A DNA stretch of 64,000 nucleotides, from contig JAFVPD010000013.1 in assembly GCA_017505535.1 (NCBI GenBank), positions 1 to 64,000 on the forward strand, written 5' to 3'. Within the stretch, counting starts at the first letter, position 1; each line of letters opens with the position of its first letter. Positions 53,607 through 63,513 of the stretch are shown here, piece by piece. The notes under the pieces were generated by a model, which had not been told where the DNA came from, did not search any database, and saw nothing but the letters and a program-made list of their open reading frames with translations. This DNA is from Muribaculaceae bacterium (lineage in GTDB: Bacteria; Bacteroidota; Bacteroidia; Bacteroidales; Muribaculaceae). Both the position numbers and the translations under genes were made by a program.

Positions 53607-55112
53607 TTAGATTGTGTGGTGAACGTTATTACCCTCTACATATATGGCACTGAATGGACGCGCAGGGCACAAATTTTCACATGCTCCGCAGCCGATACAT
53701 CTTTCGGTATTTACCACAGGAATTTTGCGTGATGTTTCGTCATTGGCATCAATGGGCACCATGAGAATTGCTCCTGATGGGCAATGACGTGCGCAGTTGC
53801 CACATTCGACATTGTCGGTTAGCACTACGCAATTTTCCTTTACCCAAACAGCATGTCCTATCTGTATCGAAGATTTTTCTTCTATTGTAATGGGTCGAAT
53901 TGCATCAGAAGGACAAACATCGGCACATCGTGTACACTCCGGTCGGCAATATCCACGTTCATACGACATTTCGGGTTGCATGAGTGTTGCTAAGTCGCTT
54001 GACGGACGCAAAACTTGATTGGGACACATCGACACACACAATTGACATGCGGTACAATGTTGCGACAGATGTCGTGCGCTCAATGCTCCGGCCGGAACTA
54101 TGGGCGTGTCTCGATGAGGAATTTTCTTGTCTTGAATTATTGCCAAACCTCCATCAACTTTCATTTTGTGTTTACGTCGCTGAGCATCAACGATCAACGA
54201 AGTCCCGACAATTGCTGTGGTTGCAATAAATCCACGACGGCTCTCGTCGGTTGGCTTACTTTCGGAGGATTTTTCAGCCTCCATCTTTTTCAGTCGAGAT
54301 TGCAATTTAATTGCTCCTTGGCTACAATTGTCCAAACAATCCATACAAGCCACACATCGGCTATAGTCTATGGTGTGAGATTTATGGTCAATGCACGACG
54401 ATTTGCACTTACGAGCGCATAGGCTGCAACCGGTACATAAAGAGGTGTCAATTACAGGGCGCAATAACGACCATCGTGATATAACTCCGAGAATCGTACC
54501 CACCGGACATATCGTATTGCAATAAGTGCGACCACCTCGCCAAGCAAGTACTGCGATTATCACAAACGTGCCAATGGCCACTCCCAACGTTACCACACTT
54601 TTTATCCACACTTCGGTGCGATAAAAAGCATAGCTATTGGCTCGTTCAGCAAAGTAGGCAAGCACATTGTTTCCCCATTGATATATAGGAGCAAAGAGAT
54701 TTGACGCGATGCGCCCATACGCACTATATGGGGCAATTATTGATACTATGGCTGTAAATCCCGCGATTATTGCCACGATAAACAATGCCAATACAATGTA
54801 TCTCAAGAGTGATTTAGCAGGAGTGTAGCCAAAACGTGCTTTTTTCCCACGTCGGCGACCACTAATCCATGATATGATATCTTGCATTACACCCAAAGGA
54901 CATACTACCGAACAGTATATGCGCCCGAAAATCAGCGTGAGTAACACGAGTGCAATTACCACCCCAACATTGAGGGCTAACACCGCAGGCAAGAATTGTA
55001 CTTGGGCAGTCCACCCAAGCCAAGTATGTACCGCACCGGTAAAATCAAGAAACAAAAAAGTAACAGCGATGAAAAACAACGCAGCTAAAGTTATCCTTAT
55101 TTTTCGTAGCAT
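53607..55112 (-). CDS. Membrane polyferredoxin, NapH- plus NapG-like fusion
   Basis: A 501-aa protein. N-terminal half with about five helices and two NapH-type Cys motifs (YCSVVCPLGVMQDIISWI and YCNTICPVGTILG), then two ferredoxin sites (CTGCSLCARKCKSSC, CVACMDCLDNCSQGAI). In the middle a twin-arginine-like segment (SRRGFIATTAIVGTSLIVDA) leads to a C-terminal NapG-like part with four more [4Fe-4S] sites (CTACQLCVSMCPNQVL, CRPECTRCADVCPSDAI, CGNCARHCPSGAIL, CIGCGACENLCPARPF). The C-terminal half would be on the periplasmic side. It probably carries electrons from the membrane to the reductase encoded downstream. Confidence 0.9.
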   Translation of the reverse strand: MLRKIRITLAALFFIAVTFLFLDFTGAVHTWLGWTAQVQFLPAVLALNVGVVIALVLLTLIFGRIYCSVVCPLGVMQDIISWISGRRRGKKARFGYTPAKSLLRYIVLALFIVAIIAGFTAIVSIIAPYSAYGRIASNLFAPIYQWGNNVLAYFAERANSYAFYRTEVWIKSVVTLGVAIGTFVIIAVLAWRGGRTYCNTICPVGTILGVISRWSLLRPVIDTSLCTGCSLCARKCKSSCIDHKSHTIDYSRCVACMDCLDNCSQGAIKLQSRLKKMEAEKSSESKPTDESRRGFIATTAIVGTSLIVDAQRRKHKMKVDGGLAIIQDKKIPHRDTPIVPAGALSARHLSQHCTACQLCVSMCPNQVLRPSSDLATLMQPEMSYERGYCRPECTRCADVCPSDAIRPITIEEKSSIQIGHAVWVKENCVVLTDNVECGNCARHCPSGAILMVPIDANDETSRKIPVVNTERCIGCGACENLCPARPFSAIYVEGNNVHHTI

Positions 55113-55137
55113 AATCTAAATATTCTTTTCTTTGCCA

Positions 55138-55168
55138 CAAAATTAAACAAAATCATTGAAAAAACAAT
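55138..55168 (-). promoter_or_regulatory. Promoter of the polyferredoxin-reductase operon
   Basis: ATTG (55168-55165), 19-nt spacer, TAATTTTG (55145-55138) on the minus strand; predicted start about 20 nt before the ATG at 55112. Confidence 0.6.
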
Positions 55169-55188
55169 CGTCCGATTAATTTTGAACC

Positions 55189-55236
55189 ATATAAAACAAT
55201 ACAGCCACAAATCCCGCTAAAGATTTGTGGCTGTAT
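55189..55236 (-). terminator. Intrinsic terminator after the LRR gene
   Basis: TACAGCCACAAATC (55200-55213) with GATTTGTGGCTGTA (55222-55235): a perfect 14-bp stem with an 8-nt loop. On the minus strand TTGTTTTATA follows. It separates this operon from the polyferredoxin genes. Confidence 0.8.
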
Positions 55237-55258
55237 ATAGTTATAGTCCGAGTCGATT

Positions 55259-58200
55259 CTACTTTACAAGCAATTTATAGACTTTAGAGCCTACTGAAAG
55301 GACATATATTCCTCCTTGTAGATTACCAATTGTAGTGACTCCGACCTGAGTGATTGTTGATGCAATAAGCGAGCCATTCATATTGTGCAAAGCGATTGAT
55401 TGGCCTGCAACATCGGTTGTAATTGTAATAACACCGCCCACGACTTTTACCTCAACAGAATTGTCGGCCAAGAGTTCTTCAATGCCTGAGACATTCATCA
55501 AATTGGTGTAGATGAACACATTCGGAAGAGCTGCATTGGTCATTACACACATCACGTTATTGAAATCGGTTAGGAATTGTGTCACACCTTTATCAAGAGT
55601 ATATTCAGTATCAATAATCAACTCTTCACCAACGAGATTTCCGACTTCATCTTGTTCCGGTACATTGAGAAACCATCGGTAAACAGTTTCGGTAGCGTCA
55701 ACCATATACTGGTCACTAAGATCAATCATACCATTAACCGAAGGAACAGTCATCGGGGCTTGATTGGCATAGTTATAAACAGCATATTGAGCTTTAACTC
55801 GTGGCAAAGTGGCAAATGTGAGATTATTTCCGATAACACTCAACATTCTAAGATTGGTCAATTCATCAACATTTATTGAGGTGAGTTGATTGCTTGACAA
55901 CGACAACTGACTGATTGCAGGGGCTCCGCCAAGGTCAATTGTTGAGAAGTTGTTATTATCAAGATACAATGCCCACATCAATGGATTGTTGAGTTTCACG
56001 CTTGTGAGTTGATTATATGATGCCGACAATAGTTGTAGATTGGCCAAAGATGAAACATCTAATCCGGTCAATTGGTTATTATTTAGGCTCAAAATAGAAA
56101 GCGACGGATAAGGAGTTACATCAAACACGGTAAATGCATTTCCATCAAGAGTGAGTTCTGATAAAGTTGTTCCTTTAGGAAGTTCTATCGATGAAAGTGA
56201 TGCATCACTCACATTTATACATATCGCATCATTCAACTTTGACACATCACAATCACTAAGAGTAGCTCCCGACATACTGAACACAGTTATTTTTTCACCT
56301 TCATCATAGGTATATACATTCACTTGTGTGTTAGCCTTAGTTGTAGCAGAGAACAACTTGTAGGTGTTTTCAAGCATATATTGGCTCAAATTCTCATTTC
56401 CGTCCCAACCGATATAAATGGCTGTACCTGATTTTTCGGCAGCCAACGAAAGGCTCACTGCCTCACCATCATTTAGCGTAGTAAACGATGCAACAACATT
56501 TGTGGGCATCGCTGCGGCAAGAATAGGAGTAGTCTTGAAAACTTTATCTCCAACAAATTGCGGATATGCCGCATTTGTCATTTCACATACAACATTACCT
56601 ACTTCAGTATTGCGGAAGATTGTTACACCATTGTTTATGGTATAATCTACACCTTCGTTGAGAACATTACCATTGCTATCCTTCCAAGTAAATATCGTTC
56701 CAACGCCATTGATCACTATGTTTTGCTCCGACAAATCAATTCCGGGTCCTTTTGTTGGGATAGGGAGATCGGCTTGAGGTGCGTAAATGTAATTCTCATC
56801 ATCAAGTGTACCATGTTTAGGAAGTGTTGCAAGAGTGAAATAGTTATTGCTACAATTGAAATAATTCAACGCTATTTCTGTGGGCATAACTATTGACGAG
56901 AGTTTATTGCCTGATACATTGAGACTTGTCATCACCGAGCAATAGGTGAAATCCAATGTTCCCAATAGGTTATTGCTCAAATCAACATTGATAATATAGT
57001 CGGCATCACTCAAGTCAATTTCCGTCAATTGGTTATTGCTGAGATTGAGCGATTTAATTGCCTTAATATTATTGAGCGTCAAGTCGGTCAAGCGGTTATT
57101 GCTAAGATTGATTTCTGCGAGAGAGTTCTTTTCATAGTATCCATTTGCTCCGGCAAGGGTAAATGATGACAGATTATTCTGTTGAAGGTCAAGCGAAGCC
57201 AAGCAACGATTCATAGATAAGTCAATAGAATACAGGCCTGCGTTTACTATATTGAGAGTGTGAAGAGAAGGAGCCGCCGATGTATTTGCCGAATAAAGAG
57301 TTATATCTCTAATATCAACAGATGTGAGTTGATCGCCATCTTTTACATACACCTCAACAGGTCCGTATCCTGCACGTGAACCGATCACGTTAGGAGTAGA
57401 TGGAACGTCGGCCGTTGTTGCAACAAATTTCACCAAATTACCATCACCAAGATTTACGTAGAAATCCTTCGGATTTTGAACTGTTGCTCCCGCTATACCC
57501 ACTGAAAATGATAGTTGTTGCCCTGGAGCTACTGCTGTTGTAAAGGTAAATGTCTTCACATCTTTTCCATAGTCCTCTTCCGATAAAATCTTGAACTTTT
57601 CTGTTTGCATTATCGCATCGGGAAACAATGTGTTGGCAAATGCGATATAGATACTATCTTCAGGAATCTCATTTATGGTGAGAACTCCATCGGCATAAGT
57701 ATAAGATGACACGTCAATAGGAGTTGGACTTTCAGGAGAAGCTTCTGAAACGCTATATACAATAGCTTCAGTGACGCCTCCTTCACGCAACACACGCCCA
57801 CTGAAGTCAAACGTTGCCCCCACTTTATAGCTCTTTTCTACCGGGAAATTGCGTTGGCCATAATAATAGGTGTTCCACACACCGGGGTCAAGAGGCAACG
57901 TTGCAAAGTCCATACAGTTTTTGTTTATCTCTACAATATATAAATTGGGGTTATGTGACACATCAATCGAAGTTAGATAGTTGTCAGTCGCCGAAAGAGT
58001 TATCAACTTGGGACACTTTGAAATATCAAGACTTGTCAATTTATTCCCGGCACAGAAAAGATAAACCAATTCGGGATTGTGAGTTATATCAAGCGATTCA
58101 ATTTTGTATTCATTATTATAACTTCCTGAATGATCACAATAGAGCTGTATTAAATAAGGGTTGTGACTCACGTCAAGATTTGTGATGCGTGTGTTTGACA

Positions 58201-58948
58201 CATTTAAAATCATTAGATTTCCATTCTTTGACACGTCAATCGTCTCTACGGGAGTAACATCAAGAGTGAGACGCAACAAATTGGGACAACCTGTTGGGTC
58301 ACATTTTTTCAAGCCTAAGTTGTGATAACCATCAAAGGATATCAATGCGGGATAATCCGACAAATTAAACGATTCGTCAAGATAGTCGATTGTATTCATC
58401 TCCAAAATCTTGAGATTGGGCTTATTACCTCCAATCTTCAAGGGAGTAGCTGCAGTAAATTTGTTATCCGATAAATACAATGCCTGAACATTGGTCATTG
58501 CACTCAAGTCAAGGCTTTCAAGTTCATTATGAGAAAGGTCAAGAATGTCAATATACTCGGGGTTGGAAAATTCAATCCAAGAGATATAACATCCACTGGC
58601 ATTGAGGTAATCAATCTGAGCAGGGTCGCCATAGATTTTCACAAGGCCCTCTTTTGATACTTGACACTCAATATATGTCCCGCCAATTTGCGACAAAGAG
58701 TCGATACGCGCCTGTTGAGTTACATATTCAACCTTTCCATAGCCGCAATCGACATCGATATATTGCAAACTGTCAACAGTTCCTATCACCAATGAAAACT
58801 GATTGCTTTCACCGTAACTGTCATAAATATTTGTTTTAAATGTAATTACAGGCTCGTCCCAGGTTTGAGCTGAGACCGGAACATAAGTAGCGATGAGCAT
58901 TAATGCTCCCATGAGTCGGATTACTACATTTTTAATTGAATTATTCAT
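55259..58948 (-). CDS. Leucine-rich-repeat surface protein with T9SS-type C-terminus
   Basis: A 1229-aa protein with signal peptide (to about residue 27). Three blocks of short LRRs (for example LTSLDISKCPKLITLSATDN, IKSLNLSNNQLTEIDLSDAD, LSILSLNNNQLTGLDVSSLA) are separated by related beta domains, each with an about 80-residue segment that includes the pattern YTINNGVTIFRNTEVGN. The last about 70 residues look like a type IX sorting domain (QSIALHNMNGSLIASTITQV) and end YKLLVK. Likely surface-exposed and protein-binding, target unknown. It lies 28 nt after the subtilase gene in one transcript. Confidence 0.85.
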   Translation of the reverse strand: MNNSIKNVVIRLMGALMLIATYVPVSAQTWDEPVITFKTNIYDSYGESNQFSLVIGTVDSLQYIDVDCGYGKVEYVTQQARIDSLSQIGGTYIECQVSKEGLVKIYGDPAQIDYLNASGCYISWIEFSNPEYIDILDLSHNELESLDLSAMTNVQALYLSDNKFTAATPLKIGGNKPNLKILEMNTIDYLDESFNLSDYPALISFDGYHNLGLKKCDPTGCPNLLRLTLDVTPVETIDVSKNGNLMILNVSNTRITNLDVSHNPYLIQLYCDHSGSYNNEYKIESLDITHNPELVYLFCAGNKLTSLDISKCPKLITLSATDNYLTSIDVSHNPNLYIVEINKNCMDFATLPLDPGVWNTYYYGQRNFPVEKSYKVGATFDFSGRVLREGGVTEAIVYSVSEASPESPTPIDVSSYTYADGVLTINEIPEDSIYIAFANTLFPDAIMQTEKFKILSEEDYGKDVKTFTFTTAVAPGQQLSFSVGIAGATVQNPKDFYVNLGDGNLVKFVATTADVPSTPNVIGSRAGYGPVEVYVKDGDQLTSVDIRDITLYSANTSAAPSLHTLNIVNAGLYSIDLSMNRCLASLDLQQNNLSSFTLAGANGYYEKNSLAEINLSNNRLTDLTLNNIKAIKSLNLSNNQLTEIDLSDADYIINVDLSNNLLGTLDFTYCSVMTSLNVSGNKLSSIVMPTEIALNYFNCSNNYFTLATLPKHGTLDDENYIYAPQADLPIPTKGPGIDLSEQNIVINGVGTIFTWKDSNGNVLNEGVDYTINNGVTIFRNTEVGNVVCEMTNAAYPQFVGDKVFKTTPILAAAMPTNVVASFTTLNDGEAVSLSLAAEKSGTAIYIGWDGNENLSQYMLENTYKLFSATTKANTQVNVYTYDEGEKITVFSMSGATLSDCDVSKLNDAICINVSDASLSSIELPKGTTLSELTLDGNAFTVFDVTPYPSLSILSLNNNQLTGLDVSSLANLQLLSASYNQLTSVKLNNPLMWALYLDNNNFSTIDLGGAPAISQLSLSSNQLTSINVDELTNLRMLSVIGNNLTFATLPRVKAQYAVYNYANQAPMTVPSVNGMIDLSDQYMVDATETVYRWFLNVPEQDEVGNLVGEELIIDTEYTLDKGVTQFLTDFNNVMCVMTNAALPNVFIYTNLMNVSGIEELLADNSVEVKVVGGVITITTDVAGQSIALHNMNGSLIASTITQVGVTTIGNLQGGIYVLSVGSKVYKLLVK

Positions 58949-58976
58949 ACTTTAATTGGTATTATTGGGGGATTAA

Positions 58977-61265
58977 TTATTTCACTAACACTCGGCAATT
59001 GTGGCAACCATTCACACTTAGCACATAAACTCCGGGAGCCAAAGCCGAAGTATCTACATCTATTTCATCGCCTGATGCAAAAGACGTAATCACCGGCTGT
59101 CCCGAGATATTATACAATGTTACATTCATTGACTCGGCGCCGCCAAGGAAAATGTTAAACTGATTATCATTAGATGAAACCACAAGACGATTGCGTTCAT
59201 CGGCCATAACTTTTCCTACTGATGAATTGCGACGTATCACCTCTTTGAGTCCATCATAAGCATTGAATTTACCTGCTCCCCATTGCACCTTGTCGCCGGT
59301 GAACGATGAAACTTGAGCGTCAACAGTAGCAGTCGATGTAGCAATCTCCTTGACCTCGTCAATGGTCAACGTGGGGTCAGCTTCAAGCCATAGAGCAATT
59401 GCACCGGCAACGGCCGGTGTAGCCATTGATGTGCCCACCTCTTGATGCCAATAATTCTTGCGTTTCCTTTCAATGAGCTTAGCTTGAAGTCCTGGGTCAA
59501 TATTGGCATAAGAATCAATAAAATAGGAGTTTGACGATGAAATAATTGTTGCACCTGGGGCACACACATGAGGCAGATTGCGTCCATCAATCAGAGTTCC
59601 ATAAGATGAAAAACTTGAAACCTCTCCGGGTATGTAATTTGTCCCGATTGTGTAAGCCTTTTTATCGAGTGATACCCATGAATTGCGCACATTGTAGGAG
59701 CCCACGACAAGCACGTTGTGGGCACAAGCCATGTCGCTGATAGTGCCATTGGTGCTTCCTTTAGCCCAACCTTCCACTCCATAATTGTCAAAGAATGTAT
59801 ATGTCGCATCACAGAAACAATCAATGCGTTGGCCGGGTTTTCCACTAACAATGATTCCCAAAATATAATTACTATCGCTGTTTGTGGACATATTATTGTG
59901 TACAAAGCAATCAATCAAAGCACTATATCGTCCTGATTCAGAATCGGTCATTGTTCCCATTCCCACATAACCGGCAAATGCTCGAGTGAAATTAACATTG
60001 GTTTTATCAGTGTCATATTCCACATATTCGGGAGACGCATAGTAGATTGCATTTCCTTGCATATTCTCGGTAATTGCATGGCGGAACACGATCGTACCAC
60101 GAGTGCGATTATATATTACCAATTCAAGTTTAAACTCAGTCGAGTCGTTACTGAAGATTTCGGTCTGTCCGTAACGCAATTGATAGAACGTTCCATTTGA
60201 TGCAGTTACATCTCCATACAAGGGTGCGATAAACGTCTGCAACGCAGTGTCGCCGGTGGCAAAAGTCTTATTTACTGCAATGGGCATTTCTCCTTCGTTA
60301 CCGGCTGCAATACATATTATAGCCTCCTCACCAGCCAAGTCAAGATATTGGCTCATTGTCTCAGAACCATCGCGAGCACCGGCATTGCTACCCAATGAAA
60401 GATTAATTACCGCAGGTTGCTCGGTTCTGTAGGCATAATCAAGTACCCCTTCAATACCCAGCGCTATTAACATGTCGGCCATATCACCACAAGATGCCGC
60501 GATGTCTGATTCATAGGCAGAGCCATAGTAAGGATTATAATCCGACACCACATTGGCGGTGAGCGATGTAGTACCGGTTGACATGGTCAACGTGTCTCGA
60601 TAACCTCCGGCCATAATTCCCATCGTGTGGGTACCATGGTAGGTTGAAGCATAATCGGTTGTAAACTCTGATATAGTGTCACCCGTATATGTATCAACAT
60701 TAAAGTCGGTACCTGCACTATTCACATATATGTGCGTGAGTTGTTTTATGCGAGATGTTCCATCAGAATTGCGAAAATTCACATGATTTGGGTCCATTCC
60801 AGTATCTACAATCCCGGTGATTACACCTTTTCCGGTATAAGCTTGAGGCAATCCCTCTCCGGCGTGAATTTTATCAACACCCATTGCCACTCGTGCCTTG
60901 TCCATTTTGGGCAACACTTTGCGAGAAAGTGATAGTTTCTTTATACAATCAAGGCGTGAAATGCGCTCTACATCAGCTACCGGCATTGAAACCATCGCAA
61001 TATTTCCACGTGTACGCACCACATTTACCCCCTCGGCTTGTAATTGCTCGGCAGTTACTCCGTCGGCCATAGAAATGAGTGCTGTTACATGTGTTGCAGG
61101 AATTCCTGCCTTTTCAAGAGCCTTGGTATAAGCATTGTGTACAGGTACTTGCTCCATTTGATAGGAACGCAATGCGGCTCGACTACGCAAGTCAAGTTTT
61201 GACTGAGCAAAAATCGTTGTTGCAATGCCACAACAAATCAAGAGACTTAAACAGATTTTTCTCAT
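58977..61265 (-). CDS. Subtilisin-like (S8) protease with T9SS-type C-terminus
   Basis: A 762-aa exported protease. Signal peptide (to about Ala20), an I9-like propeptide region (about 30-115), and the S8 domain with catalytic Asp154 (ITGIVDTGMDPNHVNF), His210 (STYHGTHTMGIMAG), oxyanion Asn in VINLSLGSNAG and Ser in GTSMATPAVAGAIALW (about 615). The end carries a type IX sorting-like domain (VTLYNISGQPVITSF) and ends CRVLVK. A cell-surface or secreted protease; target unknown. First gene of a two-gene run with the LRR protein. Confidence 0.92.
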   Translation of the reverse strand: MRKICLSLLICCGIATTIFAQSKLDLRSRAALRSYQMEQVPVHNAYTKALEKAGIPATHVTALISMADGVTAEQLQAEGVNVVRTRGNIAMVSMPVADVERISRLDCIKKLSLSRKVLPKMDKARVAMGVDKIHAGEGLPQAYTGKGVITGIVDTGMDPNHVNFRNSDGTSRIKQLTHIYVNSAGTDFNVDTYTGDTISEFTTDYASTYHGTHTMGIMAGGYRDTLTMSTGTTSLTANVVSDYNPYYGSAYESDIAASCGDMADMLIALGIEGVLDYAYRTEQPAVINLSLGSNAGARDGSETMSQYLDLAGEEAIICIAAGNEGEMPIAVNKTFATGDTALQTFIAPLYGDVTASNGTFYQLRYGQTEIFSNDSTEFKLELVIYNRTRGTIVFRHAITENMQGNAIYYASPEYVEYDTDKTNVNFTRAFAGYVGMGTMTDSESGRYSALIDCFVHNNMSTNSDSNYILGIIVSGKPGQRIDCFCDATYTFFDNYGVEGWAKGSTNGTISDMACAHNVLVVGSYNVRNSWVSLDKKAYTIGTNYIPGEVSSFSSYGTLIDGRNLPHVCAPGATIISSSNSYFIDSYANIDPGLQAKLIERKRKNYWHQEVGTSMATPAVAGAIALWLEADPTLTIDEVKEIATSTATVDAQVSSFTGDKVQWGAGKFNAYDGLKEVIRRNSSVGKVMADERNRLVVSSNDNQFNIFLGGAESMNVTLYNISGQPVITSFASGDEIDVDTSALAPGVYVLSVNGCHNCRVLVK

Positions 61266-61304
61266 ATTATGTATTTAAGAGTGTTATTAAGCAAATAAAG
61301 GTGA

Positions 61305-61331
61305 TGTCAAAGCCCTTTTAAGGCTTTGACA
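61305..61331 (-). terminator. Hairpin between two surface-protein genes
   Basis: TGTCAAAGCC (61305-61314) with GGCTTTGACA (61322-61331), perfect 10-bp stem, 7-nt loop. It lies 40 nt past the 624-aa protein gene in its direction; the following T run is weak (ATCACCTTTATTT), so it may be a partial terminator. Confidence 0.6.
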
Positions 61332-61372
61332 CACCCTTATCAACAAATTCTTTTTTGTAACAACGTAGTGAA

Positions 61373-63247
61373 TTATTTCACTGCTACTTTCTTGCCGTTT
61401 ATGATATATAATCCGGCAGGGAGAGCGTTAATTTGAGACTCGGTTGCATTCTTGACAACGAGAATACCTTGGAGATTGTAAACATTATTGTTTAATGTTT
61501 CTACCTCAACAACCTCTTCAATTGCATTTGTTTTGTCAACTACAATATTAGTCTCTTTAGTGATAACCACGTTATATTTGCCATCTGCGTCGGCTTCAAC
61601 AGTGGCTCCATCTACTGTTACACTTGCTTTAGTGTCGGCAAGAGTGATAGAAACTACTGTTCCGTCCAATACTGTAAAGCCTGATGCATAATTGCTATAG
61701 GCTTGACCATCGGTTGCAACAGCCGAGATTGCATCTTCTACATTTTGAGTAATTGTAACTGCATATTTTTCAGGTTGGCTTGCAAGATATACTTTGATAT
61801 CATCGCCATCAACAAGAGTTACATAGTAAGATGTACTACCTTCATATTGAGGAACTAAATAAACGCCATTGACAAAGATTGAACAATATGTAGGTTGATA
61901 GAACGACAGATAATATGGGTTATCGGTGTCGGCAAAATTTACAGTTACAGCCACCCCTGAAATCAAATTGATTGATGCACGGTCGGAATAGCGTTGAACG
62001 CTATAACCATACATTGCTGCAGTCAAATCATCAACCCAAATATATGCCTCTTTTTCACGAACAAGTTTATCGGCAGTGATGACGATAGTGTCGTTTTCGG
62101 CCAATCCACGAACAGAAACACTTGAAGTGCCATAGTTGCTACCATATTCCACTCCATTAACCAAAACAGAAGTAATGAAGCAATCGGTTGCCGGCATGAT
62201 GTTGATGTAGTTGTTATTTGAGGTCAACGCAATTGCAGTTGTATCGGTGGTCAATGTGATGACGTCATTTGAAGTTCCGGCATAAACACTGATATATTCA
62301 GGAGTAGCAGTTGTGGCATACACGTTAAACGTTGTGTATTTGGTTGCGTCTATACTGATTGCATATTCTGTTTTTGTTGCAGTGAACTCATAGTTTCCAC
62401 TGAAATATACACTTGCGCCATCAACATAGATGCTATAGTTGAAATTGTATAGATTTACATCACCCTCGATAGTTATTTTTTGGCCAAGTTTAGCAGTCAA
62501 TGTTTTACCATCAAAGTCTTCAACAGCCTCACCATCAACTTTCACACTGAGACAGCCTAATACTTCGGCCTCATTGTCGCCATAAGAGAATGTAATCGTT
62601 GTTGGTTCATCGGGGAAATCGGACTTGATATCTAAAACATCGCCATCGGCTACCGACACTACATATCGACCGTAAGAGTCGGTTTGAACAACGTTGTTAA
62701 GTGCCACTTGGTAAAGGCTTTCTCCATAACTGGCATGAGAAATCTGAAATGGAGTTTCATTATTGGGGTTGAACTTAATAGTGTTTGCACCATTGACAAG
62801 TTCGATTTTTGTACCGCTATAATATGACATGTTCACTTTAGAAGCATCATCAACATTTACAGTACAAGAAGCTGTGCGAGTTGCTTCCAAATCGGCAGAA
62901 GTTACCGATAATACAGCATCGGCATAAATGTAGAAGTAGGTGCTTGAACCTATTGAAGCGCTACTTCCGGTTGTTTCATTCATTGCCGACGTGATAGTGT
63001 TGCCATCTGTAGCATAAATATTTACATAGCAATAGCTCGCTGGAACAGTAAAAGTAGCGCCTTCACCCGTGAACTGAGTAAGGTCAAGACTTACCTCCTT
63101 AGCAGTGTAGTCGGCACCATAGTATTGGTAATTGGCAGTCAAACGAGTTGCATCGTCAACTTTGAGGGTAACTGTGATATCGGCTTTGGCATTAAATGCA
63201 ACAATAGCCATAATAGCCATCACAAAAATTGAGTAAAATTTTTTCAT
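61373..63247 (-). CDS. Surface beta-repeat protein with T9SS-type C-terminus
   Basis: A 624-aa protein with signal peptide (MKKFYSIFVMAIMAIVAFNA). The mature part is nearly all beta with repeated units of about 85-95 residues that close in patterns such as VSVADGDVLDIKS, VRGLAENDTIVITA and VTLVDGDDIKVYLA. Many Tyr, Thr and Asn; no catalytic motif. The C-terminal about 50 residues (NNVYNLQGILVVKNATESQI and INGKKVAVK) are T9SS-type. Function unknown, probably adhesive or structural. Confidence 0.8.
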   Translation of the reverse strand: MKKFYSIFVMAIMAIVAFNAKADITVTLKVDDATRLTANYQYYGADYTAKEVSLDLTQFTGEGATFTVPASYCYVNIYATDGNTITSAMNETTGSSASIGSSTYFYIYADAVLSVTSADLEATRTASCTVNVDDASKVNMSYYSGTKIELVNGANTIKFNPNNETPFQISHASYGESLYQVALNNVVQTDSYGRYVVSVADGDVLDIKSDFPDEPTTITFSYGDNEAEVLGCLSVKVDGEAVEDFDGKTLTAKLGQKITIEGDVNLYNFNYSIYVDGASVYFSGNYEFTATKTEYAISIDATKYTTFNVYATTATPEYISVYAGTSNDVITLTTDTTAIALTSNNNYINIMPATDCFITSVLVNGVEYGSNYGTSSVSVRGLAENDTIVITADKLVREKEAYIWVDDLTAAMYGYSVQRYSDRASINLISGVAVTVNFADTDNPYYLSFYQPTYCSIFVNGVYLVPQYEGSTSYYVTLVDGDDIKVYLASQPEKYAVTITQNVEDAISAVATDGQAYSNYASGFTVLDGTVVSITLADTKASVTVDGATVEADADGKYNVVITKETNIVVDKTNAIEEVVEVETLNNNVYNLQGILVVKNATESQINALPAGLYIINGKKVAVK

Positions 63248-63309
63248 AAGATTATATTAAATGTAGTTAATTTATTCCTTTATTTATACCAGAATGCTAT
63301 AAAACGCGG

Positions 63310-63317
63310 CAAAAGTA
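63310..63317 (-). promoter_or_regulatory. -7 element of the 624-aa surface protein gene
   Basis: TACTTTTG on the minus strand, predicted start about 56 nt before the ATG at 63247. Confidence 0.5.
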
Positions 63318-63513
63318 GTAATTTTTATGCTATTATGCGTCATTTTCCTCGCAAAAAGTTCGTTTTTTTCACCTCTAATAATTCATAAAATTAACCTTTT
63401 TATATGTTTTGAATGTCAATTTGTCAATATAATCTCAGAACTACTAAAAAAAAATCTACAATTCATCTATAACCTCTCAAACTTGTTGCAAATGCATCAC
63501 ATACTATTGTGGG

